Notes under the pieces: generated by a model | The model's input: only the letters and a program-made list of their open reading frames with translations | The model's database searches: none | Told to the model about the DNA's origin: nothing | Position numbers and translations under genes: made by a program | In this document: positions 1 to 6,680 of the stretch, piece by piece | Numbering within the stretch: the stretch's first letter is position 1 | How the letters are laid out: every line of letters starts with the position of its first letter | DNA from: Bacteroidota bacterium | GTDB lineage: Bacteria; Bacteroidota; Rhodothermia; Rhodothermales; UBA10348 | Direction of reading: 5' to 3' | Length of the DNA: 10,026 nt | Assembly: GCA_004356385.1 (NCBI GenBank) | Contig: SMXL01000024.1 | Span: 1-10,026 of the forward strand

Positions 1-38
1 CTCCATCCAATAACCCGTATCCGCCCGGAAGGATGTCT

Positions 39-596
39 CTATCCTCGCCTTCCAGACGACCAGTGAACGGCATCGATCAACCATTGTCCATTCGAGCGAA
101 TCAGAACGACTGTTTCCACGGAGTTGGAATCGATCTCACGATCGCGATACGTGCCGAACAATCGAGTTTTCGATACGACCCATGCCGTTTCCCCCCGGAT
201 CGTCAGCGTACTCGAAATCGATTCGCGCGTCATGGAGCTGAGATAAGCTGAATCTCCATGAAAATGACCTGACAGATACTCTTCTTTACTCTCAATCTTT
301 CCACCTTCGGAAATTGAAACGGTGGACGAGAGCAAATCCGCGACCGTCGTGCTATCTCCATTCGCCAGTCCCTGATGAAAGGCGTCCAGAGTCGCTAATA
401 CTTCCGTCGTATCTGCAACTACAATCCGCTCCATGCCGACTGATGTGATCGATGTAAATATCAGAATTAGGTACGAAATGGCAAACAATAAGCCGTTTCG
501 GCAAATGATATTCAACCGCCCGTTTATACCTCTGGAACACTCCATTCTGTTTCCGAGAGCCGACGGTTGTGCGTGGCCATCCGGAGTTCGTCTCAT
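39..596 (-). CDS. Exported NTF2/SnoaL-like (DUF4440-type) protein of the copper operon
   Basis: This is probably a periplasmic protein with one NTF2-like alpha+beta cone domain. A hydrophobic segment (LLFAISYLILIFTSI) precedes the domain and acts as signal peptide or anchor. The domain starts near MERIVVADTTEV and shows the family's LDAFHQGLANGDSTTVADLL helix, an EGGKIESKEEYLSGH stretch and a final WLIDAVHWSS strand. Proteins of this type often sit beside copper-resistance multicopper oxidases (known context); their biochemical role is not established. It is the last gene of the minus-strand operon, about 80 bases after the barrel gene. I chose ATG at 596 because an AAAGGGA-like ribosome site lies just upstream. 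ATG at 545 gives a more usual signal peptide length and is a fair alternative; ATG at 641 has no good ribosome site. The family call is fairly sure, the function is not. Confidence 0.75.
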   Translation of the reverse strand: MRRTPDGHAQPSALGNRMECSRGINGRLNIICRNGLLFAISYLILIFTSITSVGMERIVVADTTEVLATLDAFHQGLANGDSTTVADLLSSTVSISEGGKIESKEEYLSGHFHGDSAYLSSMTRESISSTLTIRGETAWVVSKTRLFGTYRDREIDSNSVETVVLIRSNGQWLIDAVHWSSGRRG

Positions 597-675
597 GATT
601 AATATCCCTTTTTTAATGATTCGTCCGTCCGCTGTGGACATGCCGAGCCGTGCGCTTTCCCGACTGAATAGTCGA

Positions 676-1875
676 TTAATTTATGTACCCGTGCTCCAGA
701 TTTAAAATGCTATTTCTATCGTCAAACTGATTGTTAAATACGTGTTCGATGCTATAGACAAACGCAAGATTGATCCGAAAAGAATTGTTCGGCAAATATC
801 CCGATAAATCACCGTACGAAGACTCGAATACTCCCTGCACCCCCGCGTCAAAATTTGCCCCGAGCCGACGGAAAAAATTCCCGAAAATCAAAAATTGACC
901 CGAGTCCGTATCTAATTCTGGAAATATTCTGAATCCTCCGCCAATGCTGACGCGGAAGTCCGGTCGTTCTAATCGCCTCCTCACATATTCGACTGACGTG
1001 AACGAAGCGAGTGCTCGCGCACGCGTCGTATCCAGATACGAATCAATCGTTCGAACATCATCTGCGCCAAAGGAGACGATGGTCTGATGAACGAGTCTCC
1101 AAAAATGAACCGGATCCGGCCTAAGATTAATAGCCACCCCCAGCTTAACGTTATTGAGTACCTCGTCCACTAGTCCCGCGTCTGGATCATCTTTAGAAAA
1201 GAATCCCTCGACTCCGAAGACCAGCTGGTCTAAAAGGTGTCTGTTCCACCGCTGACTCTCCGGAACTCGATATCCGATGGTAAAACCAGCAGTGTTCAGT
1301 TCATAGCTCTCCTCTTCACGTCTTGTTTCGGAATAGTATTCTCCGTGAATGTCAAGACGAATGCGTGTGGTCAAATAACGCCCAAACTGAACCAGATTTC
1401 CGAATTGTGTATCCTCAGAATTACGACCATCTGAAAAAGGACTCTGTGCGTCTGTGTAAGACAGGGCATCGTCATCTCTGAGCGTTGGAAATTCCATCAG
1501 ATTACTGTCAAGCCGACTTCGCCCTATCTGAAAGACATTCAATCGGTTATCTAATCTGACAAAGAGATGGTGATAGAACACCTGCCCAAGTTGTGACTCG
1601 GCGTCCGGAAACTGAAACCCCACGACAAGCTGTGCACGGTACGATCCAAATAGCTGCTGTCTGGCACCTAATAGAACAGACGAGTCCGAAAAATCGCTGA
1701 CCGCGCTTGCGGTTTCCTTGTCGGCCAGGTTGATATTCCCAGAAACAACGCCTCTGGCACCCAAACGCAACTCAGGGATCAATTCCTGCCCAACTACAGA
1801 GTTAGTTGAAAGGATGAAAGCGAGACCGAATACGAACTTGGCGGACAAGTATCTGGATCGTCCTGGGCTTTTCAT
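676..1875 (-). CDS. Putative outer-membrane beta-barrel protein
   Basis: The protein has 399 residues. A cleavable signal peptide covers about residues 1-30 (basic start, then FVFGLAFILSTNSVVGQ). The rest is made of alternating amphipathic strands separated by charged turns, rich in Gly, Phe, Tyr and Arg, for example YRAQLVVGFQF, FRVSIGGGFRIF and FRINLAFVYSI. This pattern fits an outer-membrane barrel. The C-terminus (…NLEHGYIN) lacks the usual terminal Phe/Trp. The start lies 8 bases after the stop of the multicopper oxidase gene, so the two are almost certainly cotranscribed. By position it matches CopB, the outer-membrane partner of CopA in copper operons, but I see no CopB-type Met/His-rich N-terminal region and do not assign that family. 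It could be a channel or a surface-anchoring partner for the oxidase; both are inference. Confidence 0.72.
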   Translation of the reverse strand: MKSPGRSRYLSAKFVFGLAFILSTNSVVGQELIPELRLGARGVVSGNINLADKETASAVSDFSDSSVLLGARQQLFGSYRAQLVVGFQFPDAESQLGQVFYHHLFVRLDNRLNVFQIGRSRLDSNLMEFPTLRDDDALSYTDAQSPFSDGRNSEDTQFGNLVQFGRYLTTRIRLDIHGEYYSETRREEESYELNTAGFTIGYRVPESQRWNRHLLDQLVFGVEGFFSKDDPDAGLVDEVLNNVKLGVAINLRPDPVHFWRLVHQTIVSFGADDVRTIDSYLDTTRARALASFTSVEYVRRRLERPDFRVSIGGGFRIFPELDTDSGQFLIFGNFFRRLGANFDAGVQGVFESSYGDLSGYLPNNSFRINLAFVYSIEHVFNNQFDDRNSILNLEHGYIN

Positions 1876-1883
1876 TATCGCGC

Positions 1884-3140
1884 CTATTGGTCTAGTGAGA
1901 TAAAGGGGAGATGGGTAAGCCCGTCCATTTCCATCGATTTATCGGACATCTTTTCGACCATATCTTTTCCCTGCATTGGAGGCATAGCTGTCATGGCCAT
2001 TCGCTCCATTTCGGGCAGATCTTCGTAAACCAACGCGGTTAACGTTCCTCCCGGGTACACTCCATTGTTTGTTGCGCGTCTCGTGTCGTGATCGTGAAAC
2101 GCCCAGATTCCCGGGTTGTCACCCGGAATAATGATGTCGTGAGTTTTACCCGGCGAAAGTAAAATCGTGTTCATCCGACGAGGATCCGGCAACGGATAGC
2201 CATCATCCGCGACCGCCCAAAAATCTGTTCCGTGGAGATGCAAGGAGTGCACCGAGGAGCCTGCATTGATGAGACGTACTCGTATATTTTCTCCCTCGCG
2301 AATCATGAGTCGAGGTGTCTCCGGGTATGATTTACCATTGATCGTGAAAAAATTCGGACTCGGAAGGTCCGCTGATGTCCGCCGACGCGTCGTATATGGA
2401 GGTTGATATCCACCAGCCATCGCCCTTCTGAGATCTTGGACATCGGCAAACAATCCAAATCGCTCCTTATCAAACCTTCCGTTCATCATAAGGAAGCTCC
2501 TTTCTTTCATCCTCTCCAGCATGACGTTCAGCTCTTTGCGAATGAAATTTGTGTCGTGCGATGAATAGATAAGCGTGTATTCGCGCTCGTATGGAAATGC
2601 ATCTTGAATGGGGTCAGTTTGACCTTCAACCGGTTCGACAATTATTGCGCCATACATACCGGCCTGCATATGAAGCATCGTACCCCAATGGCAGTGATAA
2701 ATGTGGGTGCCGTACGGCTTTGCATCAAATTCGTAGACGAATGTCTGGTCGGGCATGACCGGTAATTGCGTCATGTACGGTACTCCATCCATCCGCCACG
2801 GGACGTGTATGCCATGCCAGTGTATCGTATGATTCAGGCTGGTTCGGTTTTCGAAGACAACCCTTACATGGTCTCCCTCGTTCACTCGAATCTCCGGTCC
2901 GGGAATTGAGCCGTTAAACGCGAGCGTGTGAATGGATACGCCGGGTACGATTTCGTGCTGAACGAGATCGACGTAGAGGTGAAACTCTTTATACCCGGTG
3001 TGTGCGTTTGTAGGCTCAAGTCTTGTTGAAAAATGGGGTGCATTATCTTCAACCGAGCGGCCCATTGCGAGGTTAATTCCTTGAAGAACTCCACCGAGTG
3101 AGGCAGCAGCACCAGCCGCCAGAAATTTTCTACGATGCAT
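1884..3140 (-). CDS. Tat-exported two-domain multicopper oxidase with Met-rich tail
   Basis: This is a periplasmic copper oxidase that reduces O2 to water while oxidising a metal ion (probably Cu(I)) or a phenolic substrate. A twin-arginine signal (RRKFLAAGAAASL) leads into two cupredoxin domains. Domain 1 holds HWH at 107-109 and HCH at 149-151. Domain 2 holds HLH at 301-303 and HDH at 349-351. Together these are the four HxH motifs of a trinuclear copper centre. C150 is the only cysteine in the protein; with H104, H157 and M162 it forms a type 1 site in domain 1, an arrangement like copper nitrite reductase and the two-domain oxidases called type C. Domain 2 has Asp where three-domain laccases have the type 1 Cys. 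Residues 378-405 contain nine methionines, which suggests Cu(I) binding. At 418 residues it fits a two-domain enzyme. No Shine-Dalgarno sequence precedes the ATG, but the Tat signal fixes the start. The function in copper tolerance is inferred from its neighbours. Confidence 0.92.
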   Translation of the reverse strand: MHRRKFLAAGAAASLGGVLQGINLAMGRSVEDNAPHFSTRLEPTNAHTGYKEFHLYVDLVQHEIVPGVSIHTLAFNGSIPGPEIRVNEGDHVRVVFENRTSLNHTIHWHGIHVPWRMDGVPYMTQLPVMPDQTFVYEFDAKPYGTHIYHCHWGTMLHMQAGMYGAIIVEPVEGQTDPIQDAFPYEREYTLIYSSHDTNFIRKELNVMLERMKERSFLMMNGRFDKERFGLFADVQDLRRAMAGGYQPPYTTRRRTSADLPSPNFFTINGKSYPETPRLMIREGENIRVRLINAGSSVHSLHLHGTDFWAVADDGYPLPDPRRMNTILLSPGKTHDIIIPGDNPGIWAFHDHDTRRATNNGVYPGGTLTALVYEDLPEMERMAMTAMPPMQGKDMVEKMSDKSMEMDGLTHLPFISLDQ

Positions 3141-3192
3141 CGGAATATGGTTCTGAGAATAAAGGAGGTACAGATGCGACTGTAATGTGAAC

Positions 3193-3213
3193 GTCTCTGA
3201 TTTAGTCAGAGAC
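3193..3213 (-). promoter_or_regulatory. Perfect 8-bp hairpin between the small Cys/His gene and the oxidase gene
   Basis: GTCTCTGA and TCAGAGAC are exact inverted repeats separated by five bases (TTTAG on the plus strand). The element lies just past the 3' end of the small exported-protein gene and about 50 bases before the oxidase start. In the minus-strand transcript the stem is followed by GUUCACAUU rather than a run of U, so it does not look like an intrinsic terminator. It could be an RNA processing or stability element, or a DNA operator for the oxidase gene. Confidence 0.45.
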
Positions 3214-3224
3214 CCGTCCCTTTC

Positions 3225-3650
3225 TCAGATCAATATTGAGCCGAACTCGAGATACGCGGGGAATGGTCGAATTTGTTCCTGAATCAATTGCAGCGGTTTT
3301 TTTCTCTCGAAACGAATCAACGTGCTCCGTCCTGTCGATAAAGTGAGCATCGTCGCCTGCTGCAGAGAAATGCGGAATCGAATTGGATGAGGCCCGACGT
3401 AAGAGTTGATCGATGACGTGAGGCACTGTCCGCAGCAATCCAATAGAGAGCGTTCTTCGGAATCATCCAAACAATGCTCTCTGATTTCGTTCTCATCCTC
3501 TTCTACCCCCAGATGCTGGGAATGTAATTGCCCTGAAGAGCCATGATCCATTTGCCAGTGGCACAAAATCTGGTTGAGTGGGATCGAGGCAGCTGAAAAT
3601 CCCAACAACGAAACGATTAAAAAACAGAGGGATCGTCGGATCGGTCGCAT
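3225..3650 (-). CDS. Small exported Cys/His-rich protein, possible metal-binding
   Basis: I do not recognise a named family. The protein has 141 residues: a basic, hydrophobic signal peptide (MRPIRRSLCFLIVSLLGFSA), then a short mature part with possible metal ligands C30, H31, M34, H36, H43, H46, H59, C60, C72, C73, C76 and H88. These include a CHWQMDH cluster and a DCCGQC motif. Small exported proteins with CHxxMxH and CCxxC-like clusters are often found in copper operons (known context), and the next gene is a multicopper oxidase. It is the first gene of the operon. The ATG has GAGGTGA about 16 bases upstream, rather far for a Shine-Dalgarno site, and an in-frame TAA just upstream rules out a longer start. 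Copper binding is inference only; it could also be a structural periplasmic protein with disulfides. Confidence 0.65.
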   Translation of the reverse strand: MRPIRRSLCFLIVSLLGFSAASIPLNQILCHWQMDHGSSGQLHSQHLGVEEDENEIREHCLDDSEERSLLDCCGQCLTSSINSYVGPHPIRFRISLQQATMLTLSTGRSTLIRFERKKPLQLIQEQIRPFPAYLEFGSILI

Positions 3651-3670
3651 AGCTGGTAATTACAATTCAC

Positions 3671-3705
3671 CTCGTCTTACACGAGACGCTCTCGTCTGTT
3701 CTCGA
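3671..3705. promoter_or_regulatory. Phased CTCGT/ACGAG half-sites, likely operator
   Basis: CTCGT at 3671, ACGAG at 3681, CTCGT at 3691 and the near match CTCGA at 3701 start at exact 10-base steps, so they face the same side of the helix. The middle part forms a 15-bp palindrome, ACGAGACGCTCTCGT, at 3681-3695. The array lies in the 81-base gap between the minus-strand copper operon and the plus-strand acetyltransferase operon. The first half-site overlaps the probable ribosome site of the small Cys/His gene. I read it as a transcription-factor operator; the regulator is not in this window, and it does not match a copper-regulator site I can name. Confidence 0.5.
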
Positions 3706-3731
3706 TCTTTGCTGTCGACGGAGTCCATCGT

Positions 3732-4430
3732 ATGCGAATTTGCCTCCGCCGAGCGCGCAAGTTAGTGATCTCTTGCAGCGAACGAATCAGGGAAACTGAT
3801 CTTCTCGAAATGAACCTGCGAAATCTAAAAAGTGACAGCAGAGATGCTATCGTAGACGTACTCGCAAGAGCGTTCCACGATTATCCTGCGATGCAGTACT
3901 TTTTGAAAGTCGCGGGCAAGGAGTATGACTATCATCTCCACATTCTTAACGGGTACTATACCGATGATTGTCTTCAGAGGGGATGGCCGGTGATCGGTAT
4001 TCACGAGGCAAACGAAATCAGTGCCGTAGCGCTCGTGAGTCCACCGCTCGAATCGCTGCCAGAGCCGCTGCCGCATCTCGCGTCAAAAGTTCGAGCGGTA
4101 CTGGGCGAGAGCGCATGGAATCGCGTGAACGAATTTGACCGGTTGTCTCACTTGGCTCTGCCCTCAGAGCCACATCATTTTATCGGCATGCTCGCCGTTC
4201 ATCCGGATCACCAGGGGTCCGGTCTAGGCACACGCCTGGTAGAGCACATGAAAGAGATGAGTGTTTCAGAACAGTCACGAGGCGTCACCCTCACGACAGA
4301 GACCGAGAGAAATGTCGAGTATTACACGCGCCTGGGCTTCGAAATCTTGGGCGAAACGGAGTTCTGCGAGCTCACGTCGTGGAGTATGCGCTGGGAAAAC
4401 AATAATTTCCAAAATCGTTCCGCCGAATGA
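3732..4430 (+). CDS. GNAT-family N-acetyltransferase
   Basis: This is a cytoplasmic acyltransferase that moves an acetyl group from acetyl-CoA to an amine; the substrate is unknown. The acetyl-CoA binding motif is FIGMLAVHPDHQGSGLGTRL at about residues 150-169, with the QGSGLG pyrophosphate loop at 161-166. The typical C-terminal NVEYYTRLGFEIL segment follows at 194-206, and the N-terminal helix AIVDVLARAFHDYPAM is at 39-54. ATG at 3732 has GGAG 8 bases upstream, so I report it. The first 26 residues are basic and not typical of the family, and ATG at 3810 (MNLRNLKSDSRD) is a credible alternative. The gene is first in a plus-strand run with ridA, a cupin and a HEAT-repeat gene. Its divergent partner is the copper operon, with a shared control region. 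Confidence 0.85.
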   Translation: MRICLRRARKLVISCSERIRETDLLEMNLRNLKSDSRDAIVDVLARAFHDYPAMQYFLKVAGKEYDYHLHILNGYYTDDCLQRGWPVIGIHEANEISAVALVSPPLESLPEPLPHLASKVRAVLGESAWNRVNEFDRLSHLALPSEPHHFIGMLAVHPDHQGSGLGTRLVEHMKEMSVSEQSRGVTLTTETERNVEYYTRLGFEILGETEFCELTSWSMRWENNNFQNRSAE

Positions 4431-4449
4431 ATCCAGCCGGGATCGTATT

Positions 4450-4485
4450 ATGAACAACTTTAATCGACTTTATCCGCGACCGTGA
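4450..4485 (+). other. Possible 11-codon upstream ORF overlapping the RidA start
   Basis: ATG at 4450 opens a short frame (MNNFNRLYPRP) whose TGA overlaps the GTG start of the RidA gene as GTGA. GGGA lies about 7 bases before the ATG. The RidA start itself has no visible Shine-Dalgarno sequence, so translation of this mini-ORF could deliver ribosomes to it. It may also be chance. Confidence 0.22.
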
Positions 4486-4859
4486 AATCCGTCTTTACCC
4501 CTTCTGCTCCCACACCAGCCGGCCATTATTCACAAGCCATCGTGCACGACGGGCTGATCTTTATTTCAGGTCAGCTCTCTGTGGATCCTTCGACAGGAGA
4601 AATTAGGAATGGACCCATCGAGGAACAGACTCGAATGGTGCTACAAAATCTTGCCGCCATCCTGGAGGAAGCTTCTAGCGATATGAATCACGTACTCAAA
4701 GTCACGATTTATTTATCCGATATTAATCTGTGGGGAGCTGTCGATGAAGTTTACGCCGAAGCCTTTGGTGATCATCGCCCAGCACGGGCCATTGTCCCGA
4801 GCCGAGAACTTCATCACGGTTGCCTTATTGAGCTAGAAGCCGTCGCTGCGGCGATCTGA
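4482..4859 (+). CDS. ridA: RidA family reactive enamine/imine deaminase
   Basis: RidA proteins are cytoplasmic trimers that hydrolyse 2-aminoacrylate and related enamines or imines made by PLP enzymes, protecting those enzymes from damage. The 125-residue length is typical. The HYSQAI segment (15-20) corresponds to the family's PYSQA. FISGQLSVDPSTGEI (27-41) is the conserved first core, and HRPARA with R102 holds the arginine that binds the substrate carboxylate. IELEAVAA with E119 is the conserved end. The position usually occupied by Cys after that Arg region is not conserved here. The start is GTG; an in-frame TAA at 4461 excludes longer forms and the N-terminal spacing to YSQA is normal. 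No Shine-Dalgarno sequence is seen before GTG. It lies 51 bases after the acetyltransferase gene and 24 before the cupin gene, probably in one operon. Confidence 0.93.
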   Translation: MKSVFTPSAPTPAGHYSQAIVHDGLIFISGQLSVDPSTGEIRNGPIEEQTRMVLQNLAAILEEASSDMNHVLKVTIYLSDINLWGAVDEVYAEAFGDHRPARAIVPSRELHHGCLIELEAVAAAI

Positions 4860-4883
4860 CAATGGGACCGGAGAAACCAGCGT

Positions 4884-5207
4884 ATGAAACGACTAACTAT
4901 ACGGAACGCCCTGAAGGACCTGGAGGGTTCGGATTCTCTTTTCGCGGAACAGTTCACTCACGGCTCGCTGGTGGTTGAATTCTACCAGCCTGGTGACCCG
5001 GATCTGCAACAACCCCATTCTCGAGACGAAATCTATGTTGTTGCGAGTGGAACGGGCGCTTTTATCAACGATGGAATCCACCAGGAAGTGGAGACCGGAG
5101 AAGTCCTGTTCGTCCGGGCAGGCATCGAACACCGATTTGTTGAGTTCAGCACAGATTTTTCTACGTGGGTTTTCTTCTATGGACCCGAAGGTGGAGAACA
5201 AACCTGA
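4884..5207 (+). CDS. Small single-domain cupin protein
   Basis: This 107-residue protein is one cupin_2 beta-barrel. The first motif is QQPHSRDEIYVVASGTGAF (about 42-60), with H45 and E49 as likely metal ligands and only one His where many cupins have HxH. The second is GEVLFVRAGIEHRFVEF (72-88), with H83. The pattern PHSRDEIYVV…G…HRFEDFS is common in a family of small, uncharacterised bacterial cupins. The role may be binding or isomerising a small metabolite with a divalent metal; the substrate cannot be told. GGAG about 10 bases before ATG supports the start. It sits between ridA and a HEAT-repeat gene with gaps of 24 and 4 bases, so all three are likely cotranscribed. Confidence 0.87.
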   Translation: MKRLTIRNALKDLEGSDSLFAEQFTHGSLVVEFYQPGDPDLQQPHSRDEIYVVASGTGAFINDGIHQEVETGEVLFVRAGIEHRFVEFSTDFSTWVFFYGPEGGEQT

Positions 5208-5211
5208 ATCG

Positions 5212-5754
5212 ATGACTCTCACACCTATCCAAAATCGACTAACGGGAGGAGAGCGGCGATCAATCGGTGAGGCCATTGATGTGGCAAATGAGGTGATTAC
5301 ACGACCGGTTATACTCCCTGAAATTATGGATGGATTGCGAAGCCCGGATCCCATTCTTCGCTCGAGATCTGCTCAGGTCGTCGCTACAGTAGGTCGTAAG
5401 TCGCCGGGCCTGCTCAACGCGTTTAAATTCGAAATCATGAACGAATTCGCGGTTATCGATCAATGGGAAGTACGCGAACAGATGAGTAAGACAATTCCGC
5501 AACTCGATCTGAATCAAAACGAAGTTGAAGAGGCGAATCTTATTTTCGAATCCTATCTCCGTGACAAGAGCAGTATCGTTAGGACGTGTGCCATTCAAGG
5601 CCTGTTTGATCTTCTCAAATTTGCCCCCGACAACCGAGCTGGTCCCAAGGCCAGGCTCGAAGATATCCAGTTTTCTGGATCCGCAGCCATGCGGGCACGA
5701 TCGCGTATTCTACTCGTAAAACTATCCAAAATGAAACAAGACTCGCGAGCATAA
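5212..5754 (+). CDS. HEAT-repeat protein
   Basis: This 180-residue helical protein has HEAT-like repeats. Recognisable units include PEIMDGLRSPDPILRSRSAQ (about 36-55), then WEVREQMSKTIPQLDL (85-100) and FESYLRDKSSIVRTCAIQGL (112-131), each with the usual D/R pattern between two helices. There is no signal peptide or membrane segment. HEAT repeats act as protein-binding scaffolds; no catalytic residue is visible. The open frame extends upstream to 4975 in another frame inside the cupin gene, so the true start must be later. ATG at 5212, 4 bases after the cupin stop, is the best choice, and ATG at 5179 (overlapping the cupin end) is possible. It is last in the acetyltransferase-ridA-cupin operon. 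The partner is unknown. Confidence 0.78.
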   Translation: MTLTPIQNRLTGGERRSIGEAIDVANEVITRPVILPEIMDGLRSPDPILRSRSAQVVATVGRKSPGLLNAFKFEIMNEFAVIDQWEVREQMSKTIPQLDLNQNEVEEANLIFESYLRDKSSIVRTCAIQGLFDLLKFAPDNRAGPKARLEDIQFSGSAAMRARSRILLVKLSKMKQDSRA

Positions 5755-5798
5755 TCGAGACGATCTTCTTAGGCACACCCTGGCGCCCCACATGCCCA

Positions 5799-6668
5799 TC
5801 AGTTTGAGTACGGCTCGTTGAAGTGCGCAATTAGAAAATCTGCGAGCGAATCGACTGCAGAAGACTTGGCCTCGCTTCCCCGATACAAGGCAATGTTCGC
5901 ATCCTGAAGCTCCGGCATCCCTTCGTCTGACCCAACGATTTGAAGATCATCCGACAATGCTGATTCGGAAATCATTCCAACCCCTAAGCCAGCTCTAACG
6001 GCGGCTTGCGTCGCGAGCAACGAATGACTCGCAAACGCGACTTCCCACCTCTTTCCTGCCACATCCAGTTCGGTAAGCGCTTCCTGCAAACCGTGGCACG
6101 GAGCGTCGATCGGATCTACAATTAACGGAAGGACATCGTACTCTCCCATATCGAAGTCCGGACCGATGGCCCAGTAATATTTTTCCGTCCAGAGACTGGT
6201 CGAGCGCAGCGCAGAGTACGCGTCATTCGCAACCGCCAGGCAGAGTTCGTTCTTCCGAATTTTTTCGACCAATTCCCAACTGGTTGAGACTTCCAGTTCA
6301 ATTTTAATCCGAGTACATAGCCGCCCAAAACGGGTGAGGAGTCCGACAAGAGGACGAAGTGTGACCTCTTCGAGCATACCAATCTTAACGGTGCCAGCAG
6401 CTTCAACGACCGAGAGTCTCCCAATGGCCTCCTGGTTCAACTCGATAATTCGCCGCGCATAACCGATCAACATTCGACCTGCCTCCGTGAGTCTGGACTC
6501 TCGTCCAACGCGTCTAAACAACGGAGCACCAACCTGCTCTTCAAGGCGCTTCATCTGGAGGCTGATCGCCGGCTGAGTTCTGAATAATTTTTCTGCAGCT
6601 TTGGTGTAGCTCCCATGTTCTGCAATCATCATAAATGACCGTAATTGATCAATAGAGAGTGTATTCAT
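5799..6668 (-). CDS. LysR-type transcriptional regulator
   Basis: The protein has 289 residues, normal for the family. The N-terminal winged helix-turn-helix shows LRSFMMIAEHGSYTKAAEKL (9-28) and the recognition part RTQPAISLQMKRLEEQVGAP (30-49), followed by LFRR and LTEAGRMLIGYA. The linker helix leads to a periplasmic-binding-like effector domain from about residue 93 (GTVKIGMLEE) to the end, with a typical AVRAGLGVGMI segment (227-237). It binds DNA as a dimer or tetramer and responds to an unknown small ligand. It is transcribed away from the YedA-like exporter gene, with 106 bases between them, and such regulators usually control the divergent gene as well as themselves. The exporter is therefore its most likely target. 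Confidence 0.95.
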   Translation of the reverse strand: MNTLSIDQLRSFMMIAEHGSYTKAAEKLFRTQPAISLQMKRLEEQVGAPLFRRVGRESRLTEAGRMLIGYARRIIELNQEAIGRLSVVEAAGTVKIGMLEEVTLRPLVGLLTRFGRLCTRIKIELEVSTSWELVEKIRKNELCLAVANDAYSALRSTSLWTEKYYWAIGPDFDMGEYDVLPLIVDPIDAPCHGLQEALTELDVAGKRWEVAFASHSLLATQAAVRAGLGVGMISESALSDDLQIVGSDEGMPELQDANIALYRGSEAKSSAVDSLADFLIAHFNEPYSN

Positions 6669-6680
6669 AGCTCATAATCT

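Noticed and set aside
3161..3185. Strong AAAGGAGGT ribosome site followed by ATG on the plus strand
   Set aside because: The frame is ATG CGA CTG TAA, only three codons, so it does not support a gene.
4975..5211. Upstream extension of the HEAT-repeat frame
   Set aside because: It lies inside the cupin gene in another frame and shows no HEAT pattern; the cupin has clear motifs.
4893..5354. Minus-strand open frame opposite the cupin and HEAT genes
   Set aside because: It has no recognisable motif and overlaps two supported genes on the other strand.
5755..5798. Bidirectional terminator between the convergent HEAT and LysR genes
   Set aside because: No convincing stem with a T run could be found in this short gap.
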